NCBI RefSeq assembly: GCF_037080055.1
Contig: NZ_JBAOJI010000005.1
Location: forward strand, 192,182-256,181
DNA: 64,000 nt
Origin: Halovenus sp037080055
GTDB lineage: Archaea > Halobacteriota > Halobacteria > Halobacteriales > Haloarculaceae
Direction: 5' to 3'
Made by a program: the position numbers and the translations under genes. Numbering within the stretch: the first letter of the stretch is position 1; each line of letters begins with the position of its first letter. This document shows positions 35,334 through 43,686 of the stretch, piece after piece. The notes under the pieces are model-generated. The model was not told where the DNA came from. It was given only the letters and a program-made list of their open reading frames with translations, and did no database searches.

Positions 35334-36113
35334 ATGGACGAACTGGCAGGATCGACCGCGTTTGTCACGGGTGCAAGTCAGGGAATCGGCGAAGAGATCG
35401 CGGTCACGCTGGCCGACTACGGCGTCAACGTCGCGCTCGCGGCCCGTTCTGACGGCATCTACGAGACGGCAGACCGGATCGATGCGCCGGAGCAGACACT
35501 CGCCGTCGAGACGGACGTGACCGACGGATCGAACGTCGAGGAGTCGATTGCGGAAACAGTCGACACCTTCGGCGGCCTCGATATCCTCGTGAACAATGCC
35601 GGCATCGAGGGGCCGACCGCACCGGTCGGCGAGATCGAGACAGACGACTTCACGCAGATGACCGACGTGAAGGTGACGGGACCGTTCCTCTGTCTCAAAC
35701 ATAGCGTGGACGCGTTGCGGGAGAGCGAGCGCGGGACGGTCATCAACATCTCCTCGATCGGCGGGAAGCGACCGTATCCGAACCGGACACCTTACGCGGC
35801 CGCCAACATGGCGATGATCGGCATGAGTCGGACGTGGGCGCACGAACTCGGCACGGACGACATCACGGTCAATACGATTTGTCCCGGACCCGTCGAGGGG
35901 CCGCGGATCGAACGCGTCATCGAGGCACAGGCGGAGGCCCGCGACGTTCCGACCGAAACAGTCCGCGAAGAGGAGTATTTCGACGACCTTGCGCTGGCGG
36001 AGTTCATCGATCCCGACAACATCGCGGAGATGATCGCCTACCTCGCCAGCGACGCCGGCCGCCAGATCACCGCACAGGATATCAACATCGACTCCGGCGG
36101 GACGTGGTACTGA
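35334..36113 (+). CDS. Short-chain dehydrogenase/reductase with altered active site
   Basis: 259 residues. The NAD(P) motif is TGASQGIGE (12-20), with NNAG at 87-90 and INISSIGG at 137-144. The catalytic tetrad Tyr is at 154, but the Lys of YxxxK is replaced by Asn158 (YAAANM). The PGPVEGP loop and the C-terminal QDINIDSGG are normal for FabG-like enzymes. Without the Lys, activity may be lost or redirected. Substrate unknown. Confidence 0.85.
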   Translation: MDELAGSTAFVTGASQGIGEEIAVTLADYGVNVALAARSDGIYETADRIDAPEQTLAVETDVTDGSNVEESIAETVDTFGGLDILVNNAGIEGPTAPVGEIETDDFTQMTDVKVTGPFLCLKHSVDALRESERGTVINISSIGGKRPYPNRTPYAAANMAMIGMSRTWAHELGTDDITVNTICPGPVEGPRIERVIEAQAEARDVPTETVREEEYFDDLALAEFIDPDNIAEMIAYLASDAGRQITAQDINIDSGGTWY

Positions 36114-36168
36114 CTCCGGGTGGCGATGGATAGCACGATTCATTACGCTCCGTGTCCTTCCGTCGGGT

Positions 36169-36348
36169 ATGAGTGCCATCGAACCGCCGACGGAGCGAAC
36201 CTGCGAGCGCTGTGGTCGCGTCGAGGAGTGGGACGAGGATCAACAGACCTTCGTCGCAGCGAGCGACGACTCACTCGGGCAGCCACACTGTCTCCACGAG
36301 TGGGATATCAACGGTCAGTACAACCCGCTTCAGGAATCCGAATCCTGA
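36169..36348 (+). CDS. HEWD-family small zinc-ribbon-like protein
   Basis: 59 residues, MSAIEPPTERTCERCGRVEEW, with the conserved CLHEWDINGQYNPL segment that names this haloarchaeal family. CERCG and the later Cys/His could bind one zinc ion. Function unknown. The stop TGA is followed by one base and then the cutA ATG, so the two are translationally linked. Confidence 0.75.
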   Translation: MSAIEPPTERTCERCGRVEEWDEDQQTFVAASDDSLGQPHCLHEWDINGQYNPLQESES

Positions 36349-36349
36349 G

Positions 36350-36649
36350 ATGCCAACCATCTACATCACGGCACCGCCCGAGGAGGGTCCGGCAATTGCC
36401 GAGACGCTCGTCGAGGACGAACTCGCCGCCTGTGTCAACATCGTCGACTGTCGGTCTGTCTACCGCTGGGACGGCGAGATTCACGACGACGACGAACTGA
36501 TTTTGCTGGCGAAGACCACCGACGAGCGCTACCCGGACCTGAAAACTCGGGTCGTCGAACTCCACCCGTACGACGTGCCGTGTATCGAGCGATTCGAGGA
36601 AGCAGATGCGCTCGATTCCTTCGCGCAGTGGCGGGCGGACGCGACCTGA
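36350..36649 (+). CDS. cutA: CutA-family divalent-cation tolerance protein
   Basis: 99 residues, normal CutA1 length: MPTIYITAPPEEGPAIAETLVEDELAACVNIV, the YRWDGEIHDDDELILLAKTT core and HPYDVPCIERF near the end. CutA proteins are very stable trimers of debated function, linked to copper tolerance in bacteria. A longer in-frame start (36173) would overlap the HEWD gene, so the ATG at 36350 is chosen. Confidence 0.92.
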   Translation: MPTIYITAPPEEGPAIAETLVEDELAACVNIVDCRSVYRWDGEIHDDDELILLAKTTDERYPDLKTRVVELHPYDVPCIERFEEADALDSFAQWRADAT

Positions 36650-36652
36650 TCT

Positions 36653-36826
36653 TCAGATCCGGCGGCGAAGCAGCCGATAACTCCCGTACCCGACAGCGGC
36701 ACCGATGCCGGCCGCGAGGGCGAGCGTACCGAGCGTGAACGATGTCACGCCCGCGAGGACCGTCCCTGTCGCGGATCCGAGCCCTCCACCGAGTGCGATT
36801 GCGGTGGTGTCGTCGTCATTGCTCAT
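36653..36826 (-). CDS. Small membrane protein
   Basis: 57 residues starting MSNDDDTTAIALGG, with Gly-rich hydrophobic stretches (GTVLAGVTSFTLGTLALAAGIGAAVGYG) and the basic end YRLLRRRI, as in a two-helix hairpin with cytoplasmic basic tail. A longer in-frame start at 36874 is less likely because of its basic sequence. It converges on cutA with a gap of three bases. Confidence 0.6.
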   Translation of the reverse strand: MSNDDDTTAIALGGGLGSATGTVLAGVTSFTLGTLALAAGIGAAVGYGSYRLLRRRI

Positions 36827-36908
36827 GTTTTCCCGTTTCTGACACCAGCCGATAGGGATTACGCCTCGTTTCACCGCTGGAAACGACCAGAAATCAGACG
36901 CCCGTCGG

Positions 36909-37961
36909 TCAGAGATACGGGACTGCTCCGGCGTCGAACACGCCCGCGAGACCGAGGGCTGCGATCAGGAGACTGCTCAGGAGAATCGAAGTGAAGGCAG
37001 GATCGACGTGTGTGTCGGCGTGGGCGTAGAGGGCGCGCTGGCTCAGTTCACCGAGAATGGCCCCTGTCAGCCCCATCGCCGTTCCGGCGAGGATTCCGAC
37101 AGGGAGTGTACCGCCGATTGCGAGCGCGCCGACCCCGGCCGGGAACGCGATGTGATACGTGACCGGAAGGGGATAGCCCTCGACCCGGACGCCGGCGACG
37201 ACACCGAACAGACTCACGAGCGCAAGGCCAAACGGGAGGAGAGCGCTCTCGCTCAGCAGCGCAACCGCCGCGCCCGCGGCACCGACCGCGACGCCGAGCA
37301 GGGCGACAATCCACCACTCGTAGTACTCCGGTTGCCACGGTTCGACGACGTGTCGTCCAGCGATGCCCTCCGCCGTCTCGTAGCCGTCGTCGCCCCAGTA
37401 CGCGCCGTTCTCGAAGGGACTCATATCGAGCACTCCTCCGTCGAACCGACCGAGCAGTGGATAGCCGACCGTGAGACGGGCGAGAAAAGCGGACCCGACG
37501 ACAGCGAAGGCAATCGGATCGACCGGCAGGAAACTGCCGACTGCACCGAGCAACACACCGACAACGCCGAACACACCGCCGACGAGCATCGTCCACGGGC
37601 GACCGAACAGGGGCCGCCGGATCTGTTTGGCCTGATGGTACCGGAAGCCGGTGTCGATCGTCTCCTTCCGTCCGGCGTAGGCGGCCGCTGCGACGCCACC
37701 AACGAAGGTGACGTGTGGGCCGAGTAGCGGTCCAAGACCGACCGTCGAGAGTGGGCCGACGGCGACGGGTGCACCATCGACCCCGAGCGTCGCGAGGAGG
37801 CCGACCGCCGTCCCGTCGAGGACGAACAGTTCCACCAGTTCGCCGCCGACGATGACTACGCCGGCGAGTCCGAGTGCCGAAAGCGCGCCGAGTGTTGCCC
37901 CGAGGACACCCCCAAGCAAGCCTGCCAAGAGGATAACCGCGGTACTGACGGTCAGTATCAT
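36909..37961 (-). CDS. Polytopic membrane protein, unknown function
   Basis: 350 residues with about nine membrane helices in two blocks, separated by a conserved-looking polar loop (DMSPFENGAYWGDDGYETAEG...PWQPEYYEWW, about 180-220). Gly/Ala/Val-rich helices suggest a channel or transporter-like fold, but no transporter motif is seen. Such proteins occur in haloarchaea without assigned role. Confidence 0.78.
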   Translation of the reverse strand: MILTVSTAVILLAGLLGGVLGATLGALSALGLAGVVIVGGELVELFVLDGTAVGLLATLGVDGAPVAVGPLSTVGLGPLLGPHVTFVGGVAAAAYAGRKETIDTGFRYHQAKQIRRPLFGRPWTMLVGGVFGVVGVLLGAVGSFLPVDPIAFAVVGSAFLARLTVGYPLLGRFDGGVLDMSPFENGAYWGDDGYETAEGIAGRHVVEPWQPEYYEWWIVALLGVAVGAAGAAVALLSESALLPFGLALVSLFGVVAGVRVEGYPLPVTYHIAFPAGVGALAIGGTLPVGILAGTAMGLTGAILGELSQRALYAHADTHVDPAFTSILLSSLLIAALGLAGVFDAGAVPYL

Positions 37962-38131
37962 CCGCTCCCTCCGGCAGCCAATCGAACGACATCATCCTCG
38001 ACAGCCCGATGCATTACCAGCCACTGCGTCCAGGTGGCTCATAGTTGTGACGCTGTCGGTCGACCACCGCGCTACATGTACATCCGGTCGGCGTAAAATT
38101 CCCGCTCGTTCCGAGTTGGTCGACAGCAAAC

Positions 38132-38428
38132 TCAGGTCGCGATCACGACGAGATTCCAGCCAGTTACGACCGCTCCCACGACGACGAGTGCGAGCGGAAT
38201 CGCGACACGGCCCGGCGTCCGGACGACCCACCAGACGAGAAAACACACGCCGATGAATCCGATCTTCAGCAGGAGAAAGCCTGGAACCCCACCCTGGCCG
38301 AGTGCGTACAGCGCGACCGGACCACCCTCGGTTACGCCGTCGCTTTTGAGACCGACCAGCGTGGTCACCGTATCACCGAGTCCGTACGGGACGACTCCGA
38401 GCACCCAGAGCAGCGACTGGTTGCTCAT
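38132..38428 (-). CDS. Small membrane protein, unknown function
   Basis: 98 residues starting MSNQSLLWVLGVVPYGLGDTVTTL with three to four predicted helices. GLGDTVTTLVGL followed by EGGP is a pattern I associate with DUF5658-like haloarchaeal proteins, but I am not sure. An upstream in-frame ATG at 38461 would add 11 residues. Confidence 0.68.
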   Translation of the reverse strand: MSNQSLLWVLGVVPYGLGDTVTTLVGLKSDGVTEGGPVALYALGQGGVPGFLLLKIGFIGVCFLVWWVVRTPGRVAIPLALVVVGAVVTGWNLVVIAT

Positions 38429-38496
38429 CACGGTCGCGATGATTCCCGTGTTTCTCGACACACTGTAACGTCTGCGGCCTGATAATTAAAGATTCG

Positions 38497-38652
38497 TCAC
38501 AACAGCACTGCGATAGCGAGCGCTGCGCCCGCTGTCACGAGAAACAGCAACAGGAAATCAGCGAGCGGCGAAATGTACGCATCTGACGATTGTGCCCGTG
38601 TCTCTCCGTCCGTCGCTTCCGTCGAGACACTGCTGGATTCCGCCCGACCCAT
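38497..38652 (-). CDS. 51-residue single-pass membrane protein
   Basis: ATG at 38652 opens a 51-codon frame. Its Ser/Thr/Glu-rich N-terminus (MGRAESSSVSTEATDGETRAQ) precedes one membrane helix (PLADFLLLFLVTAGAALAIAVLL). Codon use is haloarchaeal and the frame is tight between its neighbours, so it is probably real. Function unknown. Confidence 0.5.
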   Translation of the reverse strand: MGRAESSSVSTEATDGETRAQSSDAYISPLADFLLLFLVTAGAALAIAVLL

Positions 38653-38736
38653 ACTTCATACTCGACGGTGAGGTGGCTTAAACACCGGCCCTGCATTATC
38701 GTATTCGAAAACGACAGAACAGCTGACAGGACGCCG

Positions 38737-39696
38737 TTACCGAACTGTATTTTCGAGCGTGCCGATGCCGTCGACGTGCAGGGTCACGGTGTTGCCGGAT
38801 TCGAGGAACTGGCCGAGTTCGAGGCCGCACCCCTCGCCGACGGTGCCGCTGCCGAGTACGTCGCCGGGGTGCAGCGTCTCGCTCTGGGAGACGTGTTCGA
38901 TGATGTCGGCAAAGGAGTGATACATTTCGCCGGGCGTGCCCTCGGACCACGTCTCGCCGTCCACCTCTGCTCGCATCGTCGCTGTCTCCGGGTCGAAGGC
39001 GTCGGCCGTCACCAGATACGGCCCGAAGGCGTTGGCGAAGTCTTTGCCCTTCGCCGGGCCGAGGCGGGCCTCCATCTCCTGGCCCTGGATATCCCGCGCG
39101 CTGAAGTCGTTGAAAATCGTGTAGCCGGCGATGTACTCTCCGGCTTCCTCGGCGGCGATATCGGTCCCCTGCTTGCCGATGACGGCGGCAATCTCCAGTT
39201 CGTAGTCCATCAGATTCGAGTACTCCGGCCACTCGATGTCGACGCCGGTGCCGACGACGCTGTCGGCGTTTGACTTGTAGTAGACCGGCATCTCGTACCA
39301 GACCTCCGGCGGATCCTCGCCCATCGCGTTTTTGACGTGCTCTTCGTAGACCATGAAGTCCCGCAGCGAATTCGGCCGCGGAATCGGTGCGAGCACTCGT
39401 ACGTCGTCTTCGGCGAACCTGAGTTGCCCGCCGTTCGGGCCAGTCTGCTCGTCCGCATCCGTGGCGTACTCCTGTGCCCGCCGCGCCGCCTCCAGCGCGC
39501 GGTCGCCGCGTTCGAGGAAGGCCACCATCTCTGGCGGGGCGTGTGCCTCCGCAATCGTCACCGGATCAGCCTCGCCGTCGGCCGCGAGCGCGGCCGCGTA
39601 GGCTGTCGTCACGTCGATCAGGTCGCCGTGGTCGGCGATGCCCACCCGCCGTTGCGGGCCGACGGGTGTGTCGACCTCGAAACTGGCGAGTTTCAT
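38737..39696 (-). CDS. Fumarylacetoacetate hydrolase-family protein
   Basis: 319 residues. The FAH fold is shown by FMVYEEHVKNA, PVYYKSNADSVVGTG, the metal ligands in MDYELEIAAVIGKQG (ExE), and GYTIFNDFSARDIQ...GPAKGKDFANAFGPYLVT. Members hydrolyse acylpyruvates or decarboxylate oxaloacetate in aromatic-compound breakdown. The upstream cyclase-family gene on the same strand, 55 bases away, suggests a small catabolic operon, perhaps in tryptophan or other aromatic degradation. Confidence 0.9.
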   Translation of the reverse strand: MKLASFEVDTPVGPQRRVGIADHGDLIDVTTAYAAALAADGEADPVTIAEAHAPPEMVAFLERGDRALEAARRAQEYATDADEQTGPNGGQLRFAEDDVRVLAPIPRPNSLRDFMVYEEHVKNAMGEDPPEVWYEMPVYYKSNADSVVGTGVDIEWPEYSNLMDYELEIAAVIGKQGTDIAAEEAGEYIAGYTIFNDFSARDIQGQEMEARLGPAKGKDFANAFGPYLVTADAFDPETATMRAEVDGETWSEGTPGEMYHSFADIIEHVSQSETLHPGDVLGSGTVGEGCGLELGQFLESGNTVTLHVDGIGTLENTVR

Positions 39697-39751
39697 GCGC
39701 CCACCTCCGGATCGAACATTCGGCGTCGTTGCTTTCGCTCACTGCGTTCGC

Positions 39752-40549
39752 TCATGCAACCACCTCCGGGAAGACCGCCAGCGGACGTACCCACCCGGCG
39801 CTGCCGTCCTCGACTTTGATCGGCTGGGCGATCAGTGGCACCTCCGTCTTCCGGGGCAATTCGCCCAGATTCGCCATCTTTTCGATCTGGCAGTACTCGC
39901 CGTCGCGGCCGGCGAGATGGGCTGGCCAGAGTTCTCCGGAGTCGCCGGATTCCTCGAATCGTCGGCCCATCTCCGCGAAGGGTTTGTCGAAGCCGTAGGC
40001 GTCGGTTCCGATGACACGGACTCCCTGCTCGACGAGGAACCGCGTCGCCTCGCGGCCCATCCCGGGGAATTCGGTGAGATAACTTGCCTCGCCCCACAAC
40101 TCGTCCGCACCCGTCTGGAGCAGGACGATCTCCTCGCCGGTGAGCTCGTAGTCGAGAGCATCGAGCGCATTTTCGATATCCTCGACGCTGATCTCCTCGC
40201 CCGCGTCGAGGTGGCGCACGTCGAGGACGACAGCCTCGCCGAGACACCACTTCAGCGGTACGTCGTCGATCCGACGGGCCGGTGCCCCTTCGCTCTCGGC
40301 CCCGTAGTGGTACGGTGCGTCCATGTGCGTGCCAGTGTGAGTGATCGCCTCGATTTCTTCCCAGGCGAGCGCCGTGCCGTCCGGGAAGTCGTCTGCGGTC
40401 ACATCGAGATCCATCTCTCGGAGATTTTCGGCGAGCGATTCGGCCCCCTCACGGTGATCCATCCGGTCGATCCTCGGTGGATACGGCTCGCTGGCCGGGC
40501 CGTCTTCGATCCCGATACTGAGATCGATCACAGTCCAGTCGCTGAACAT
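39752..40549 (-). CDS. Cyclase-family metal-dependent hydrolase (kynurenine formamidase-like)
   Basis: 265 residues. HTGTHMDAPYHYG is the metal-binding motif of the cyclase/kynurenine formamidase family, with LGEAVVLDVRHLDAGEEI and GVRVIGTDAYGFDKPF as supporting segments. It hydrolyses amide or lactone-type substrates. MFSDWTVIDLSIGIEDG at the ATG at 40549 is the family start; the longer in-frame option at 40597 is unlikely. It is the first gene of the pair with the FAH-family hydrolase. Confidence 0.88.
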   Translation of the reverse strand: MFSDWTVIDLSIGIEDGPASEPYPPRIDRMDHREGAESLAENLREMDLDVTADDFPDGTALAWEEIEAITHTGTHMDAPYHYGAESEGAPARRIDDVPLKWCLGEAVVLDVRHLDAGEEISVEDIENALDALDYELTGEEIVLLQTGADELWGEASYLTEFPGMGREATRFLVEQGVRVIGTDAYGFDKPFAEMGRRFEESGDSGELWPAHLAGRDGEYCQIEKMANLGELPRKTEVPLIAQPIKVEDGSAGWVRPLAVFPEVVA

Positions 40550-40642
40550 ACTCACAGCAGTGGCGGCCACCGTTGTAATTGTTCTCCCGACACACACCCG
40601 AAGTCAATTGTCTTTTTGAGGGTGGACCCCGTACCGAGGAGT

Positions 40643-41383
40643 GTGTGTACGATTACCCTCGCGTGGCAGTGTTTCGAGGAGGCGCCGCTGATTCTTGCGG
40701 CCAACCGCGACGAACTTCTCGACCGACCGTCCGACCCGCCCGCAGTCCGTGAGTGGGGCAAGCGAGTTCTCGCCCCGCAGGACCGCGAGGCGGCCGGCAC
40801 GTGGATCGGCTACAACGAGGACGGCCTGCTGGTCGCGATAACGAACCGCTGGACGCCTTCCAGGTTGGAGGGCGACCGCTCTCGCGGCCTGCTCGTTCGT
40901 GACGCGCTGGGCGAATCGACCGCCGACGACGCGATGCGGCTGGTCGAACAGGACCTCGACGAGCGAACCTACGAGGGGTTCAACCTGCTCGTTGCGGACG
41001 AATCGAGTGCGTTGCTGGCCGAGTACGACGGTAACCGCCGAATCAGTACGCTCGACCCCGGCGTTCACGTCGTCGTCAATGTCGGCGCGAACGGCCGGTA
41101 CGACATTCCGCCACAGCGAGAGGCCGACGGTAAGGAGCAGGCGGAAAACGCCAATGCCGTTCGCTCTGCGCTGCATCCCGAACCCGGTGAGACTGGCGAA
41201 GGATGGCTGGACCGCGCCGCGGCGGTGATCGCCGACCACGAGTACGGCGTCTGCATCCACCGCGATCAGTTCGGGACGCGCTCGTCGTCGCTGCTCTACG
41301 CTGGCGAAGACGGTCTCCGCTACCGCTATGCCGACGGGCCGCCCTGCGAGACCGCTTTCGAACCCGTCGAGGTTCCGTTCTGA
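40643..41383 (+). CDS. NRDE-family (TANGO2-like) protein
   Basis: 246 residues starting with GTG-TGT (MCTITLAW), so that Cys2 is at the N-terminus as in the Ntn-like TANGO2/NRDE family. The naming motif appears as ILAANRDELLDRP, followed by GTWIGYNEDGLLVAITNRW and HVVVNVG. Eukaryotic members affect heme and lipid handling; the prokaryotic role is unclear. The open frame runs far upstream, but the Cys2 start is decisive. Confidence 0.9.
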   Translation: MCTITLAWQCFEEAPLILAANRDELLDRPSDPPAVREWGKRVLAPQDREAAGTWIGYNEDGLLVAITNRWTPSRLEGDRSRGLLVRDALGESTADDAMRLVEQDLDERTYEGFNLLVADESSALLAEYDGNRRISTLDPGVHVVVNVGANGRYDIPPQREADGKEQAENANAVRSALHPEPGETGEGWLDRAAAVIADHEYGVCIHRDQFGTRSSSLLYAGEDGLRYRYADGPPCETAFEPVEVPF

Positions 41384-41467
41384 TTATTGTTCAATTCCGA
41401 CACGTAAGATATCACAGCTGAGATTTGGACAGATATCGTTTTGAACTTTTGCGGTAATCGTTTGCTT

Positions 41468-41854
41468 ATGGCACAGCACAAACAGGTGTCTGAACAGGTT
41501 ACGTACGAACAGGCGGACGGTGTCGGCATCTGGAGCATCGAGGACATGCCGAAGGCGCTCGAATCGGGGGAACTCGAGAAGGGGGAAGAACATTTTCGGG
41601 ACGTGGCAGCACAGGATTCGATGGCTGCGTCAGTTGTCGAAGTTGGAAACGCCGAAAGCCTCTCGAAAGATGTGCTCGATCATATCAACGAGCAGTGGAC
41701 TGCCCTTGGCGAGGAAACCGGACTCGATGCGACCGCCTACGTCGCAGACGGCATTGGCCGACTGGCGATCAGTAATAAGAACGAAGCCGAAGGGATGGAG
41801 ACGAAAGGGTTCAAAGACCGAGAGGCTGCCCTCGAGTGGGCCAGCGAGTTCTGA
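41468..41854 (+). CDS. SpoIIAA/STAS-like small protein
   Basis: 128 residues, MAQHKQVSEQVTYEQADGVGIWSI. The alternation of beta strands and helices, and the end KGFKDREAALEWASEF, resemble the STAS/SpoIIAA-like fold family, whose members are small soluble regulators of unknown target. That assignment is weak. It has its own upstream A+T-rich promoter region. Confidence 0.65.
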   Translation: MAQHKQVSEQVTYEQADGVGIWSIEDMPKALESGELEKGEEHFRDVAAQDSMAASVVEVGNAESLSKDVLDHINEQWTALGEETGLDATAYVADGIGRLAISNKNEAEGMETKGFKDREAALEWASEF

Positions 41855-41945
41855 AAGCAGTTCTGCCACTTGGTGAATTCTCGTTTCGGTTTGAGCGGGC
41901 GAATCGAAGGTCAAATTTATCCGGCTCTCCTACAGTGTATGGAAC

Positions 41946-42296
41946 ATGAGCATGCAGACTTCCGAGGACGAACTCACCGAGGACGAGCGCCGGGGGCTCG
42001 AACTCATCCGCGAGACCGGCGGCATCCACCAGAGTAACTTCTGGAAGGAACTCGACGTCTCCTCGCGCAAGGGCAGCCGTATCGTCGAATCCCTCGTCGA
42101 GAAGGAGATGATCGACCGCGAAGAGACCGTCTACGAGGGCCACAACACCTACCATCTCTCCCCGACAGCCGCTGATCTGGATTTCTCGCTGCTGATGGCC
42201 GGCGATATGCTCTCGCCGTTCGTCGGCGACGAGGAAGTCGACGCACAGAGCGACACCTTCTCGCAGTGGGTCATGAACCTCGCCTACGAGGAATAA
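41946..42296 (+). CDS. Winged-helix DNA-binding protein
   Basis: 116 residues. The segment RRGLELIRETGGIHQSNFWKELDVSSRKGSRIVESLVEKEMIDREE is a MarR/Lrs14-like winged helix, followed by a wing (YEGHNTYHLSP) and a short C-terminal helix with DMLSPFVGDEE. It is probably a basal-type repressor or chromatin-like regulator. ATG at 41946 (MSMQTSEDEL) is chosen; MQTSEDEL is two codons in. Confidence 0.8.
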   Translation: MSMQTSEDELTEDERRGLELIRETGGIHQSNFWKELDVSSRKGSRIVESLVEKEMIDREETVYEGHNTYHLSPTAADLDFSLLMAGDMLSPFVGDEEVDAQSDTFSQWVMNLAYEE

Positions 42297-42400
42297 CGCC
42301 GGCAGCCTCGTTTTCGCGCTTTCCCGCTATCCCACAGCTACGCTGCAGTAGTGCTGTCGCTGTCCGTGTGATCGACCGCAACAAAAGTCGTCGGTTCCGT

Positions 42401-42829
42401 TCAGTTGTCTTCGAGCGCGTCGGCGATGCGGTCGAGCGAGCGCCGCATATCGTGAACCTCGTCGCGGAGTTTCCGCATCTCGCGCGTGAGTTCTTCGTTG
42501 CCGGAGTCGTCCTCTTCCTGGCCGGGTCGACCACCAGGACCGCCACCCATGCCGCCGGGACCGCCGCCCATGCCGCCCGGGCCGCCGCCCATCATGCCGC
42601 CCATCATCTGTGCGAAGGGGTTGCCGCCGCCGCCGCCACCCATGCCGCCACCGCCCATCCCGCCCATCATCTCTTCTGGGGGTGCGCGGTCGCCTTCTTC
42701 GCCCTCGCCTTCGCCTTCCTCGGCGCGGCGCTGACGGATTTCCTCGACGCGCTCGCGGAACGACTTCTCCTCACCGTCTGCTCCCTGTGCCTCGCTCTCA
42801 GATTCGCCTTCCTCAGGTTCTTCGGACAT
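42401..42829 (-). CDS. Gly/Met-rich acidic protein with C-terminal coiled coil
   Basis: 142 residues. The N-terminus (MSEEPEEGESESEAQ) is very acidic, a helix RERVEEIRQRRAEEG follows, then about 45 residues of Gly, Met and Pro (MMGGMGGGGMGGGGGG, GGGPGGMGGGPGGM) and a C-terminal heptad helix LTREMRKLRDEVHDMRRSLDRIADALE. The Gly/Met middle recalls the tails of chaperonins, but no chaperonin domain is present. Function unknown. Confidence 0.75.
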   Translation of the reverse strand: MSEEPEEGESESEAQGADGEEKSFRERVEEIRQRRAEEGEGEGEEGDRAPPEEMMGGMGGGGMGGGGGGNPFAQMMGGMMGGGPGGMGGGPGGMGGGPGGRPGQEEDDSGNEELTREMRKLRDEVHDMRRSLDRIADALEDN

Positions 42830-42923
42830 ACAACCGCTTTTTGTTGCCCGCCAGAAAAGGGTGTCGTCCCTTTTTCTGTCCGCATCGAACCGCTTTTGCC
42901 CTCGCCTGCGCAAAGACCGGCCG

Positions 42924-43685
42924 ATGGACGTACTCCTCGTCGGCGCGGGTGCAATGGGCCGCTGGCTCGGCACGGCCCTCTCCGAAGCAGAGGCCACAGC
43001 CAGCATCTCCGTTCTCGATACCGACCCCGACAGCGCCCGGGAGACGGCCGAGGCCCTCGACGGCCAGGCGGTGACTCCCGAGACCGCCCCGAACGCCGAT
43101 CTGGTCTGTATCGCCGTCCCCATCCCTGCCGCCGAGGAAGTGATCGAAACGTACGCTGCTCACGCTAACGACGCGATACTCGACGTGACTGGCACGATGG
43201 CCGGGCCCGTCGCGGCAATGACCGAACACGCCCCCGACTGCCAGCGGCTGAGTATCCACCCCCTCTTTGCCCCGGAGAACGAACCAGGAAACATCCCGAC
43301 TGTCGTCGACGCGGCGGGACCGATCACCGAGACAGTCCTCGACGCGTTGCGCGCCCGGGGCAACGATGTCTTCGAGACGACAGTGACGGACCACGACGAA
43401 GCGATGGAGACGGTGCAGGCCCGAACCCACGCCGCCGTTCTCGCCTTCGGCTTGGCAGCCGAGGAGGTCCCCGAGCGGTTTCAGACGCCGATTTCGACCG
43501 AACTGACCGCGCTAACCGAGCAGGTCACCGGCGGTGAGAGCAGAGTGTACGCCGACATCCAGTCGGCCTTCGAGGGGGCCGACGATGTCGCCGATGCGGC
43601 CCGAAAACTCGCCGAGGCCGACACCGACGCATTCGAGCGATTGTACGACGCGGCGCGATTAGAAACACCCGAGGAATCCGAATAA
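42924..43685 (+). CDS. tyrA: Prephenate dehydrogenase
   Basis: 253 residues. NAD-binding MDVLLVGAGAMGRWLGTAL, then LVCIAVPIPAAEEVIETY, ILDVTGTMAGP and RLSIHPLFAPENEP match the TyrA family, which oxidatively decarboxylates prephenate to 4-hydroxyphenylpyruvate for tyrosine synthesis. No ACT or chorismate mutase domain is fused. The ATG at 42924 is the family start. The next gene begins one base after its stop. Confidence 0.88.
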   Translation: MDVLLVGAGAMGRWLGTALSEAEATASISVLDTDPDSARETAEALDGQAVTPETAPNADLVCIAVPIPAAEEVIETYAAHANDAILDVTGTMAGPVAAMTEHAPDCQRLSIHPLFAPENEPGNIPTVVDAAGPITETVLDALRARGNDVFETTVTDHDEAMETVQARTHAAVLAFGLAAEEVPERFQTPISTELTALTEQVTGGESRVYADIQSAFEGADDVADAARKLAEADTDAFERLYDAARLETPEESE

Positions 43686-43686
43686 C

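Noticed and set aside
39638..40642. Long N-terminal extension of the NRDE protein
   Set aside because: The extension is antisense to two well-supported hydrolase genes; the GTG-TGT start at 40643 restores the family N-terminal Cys.
42486..43168. Pro/Gly-rich + strand frames opposite the Gly/Met-rich gene
   Set aside because: Mirror image of the Gly codons on the opposite strand; no independent coding evidence.
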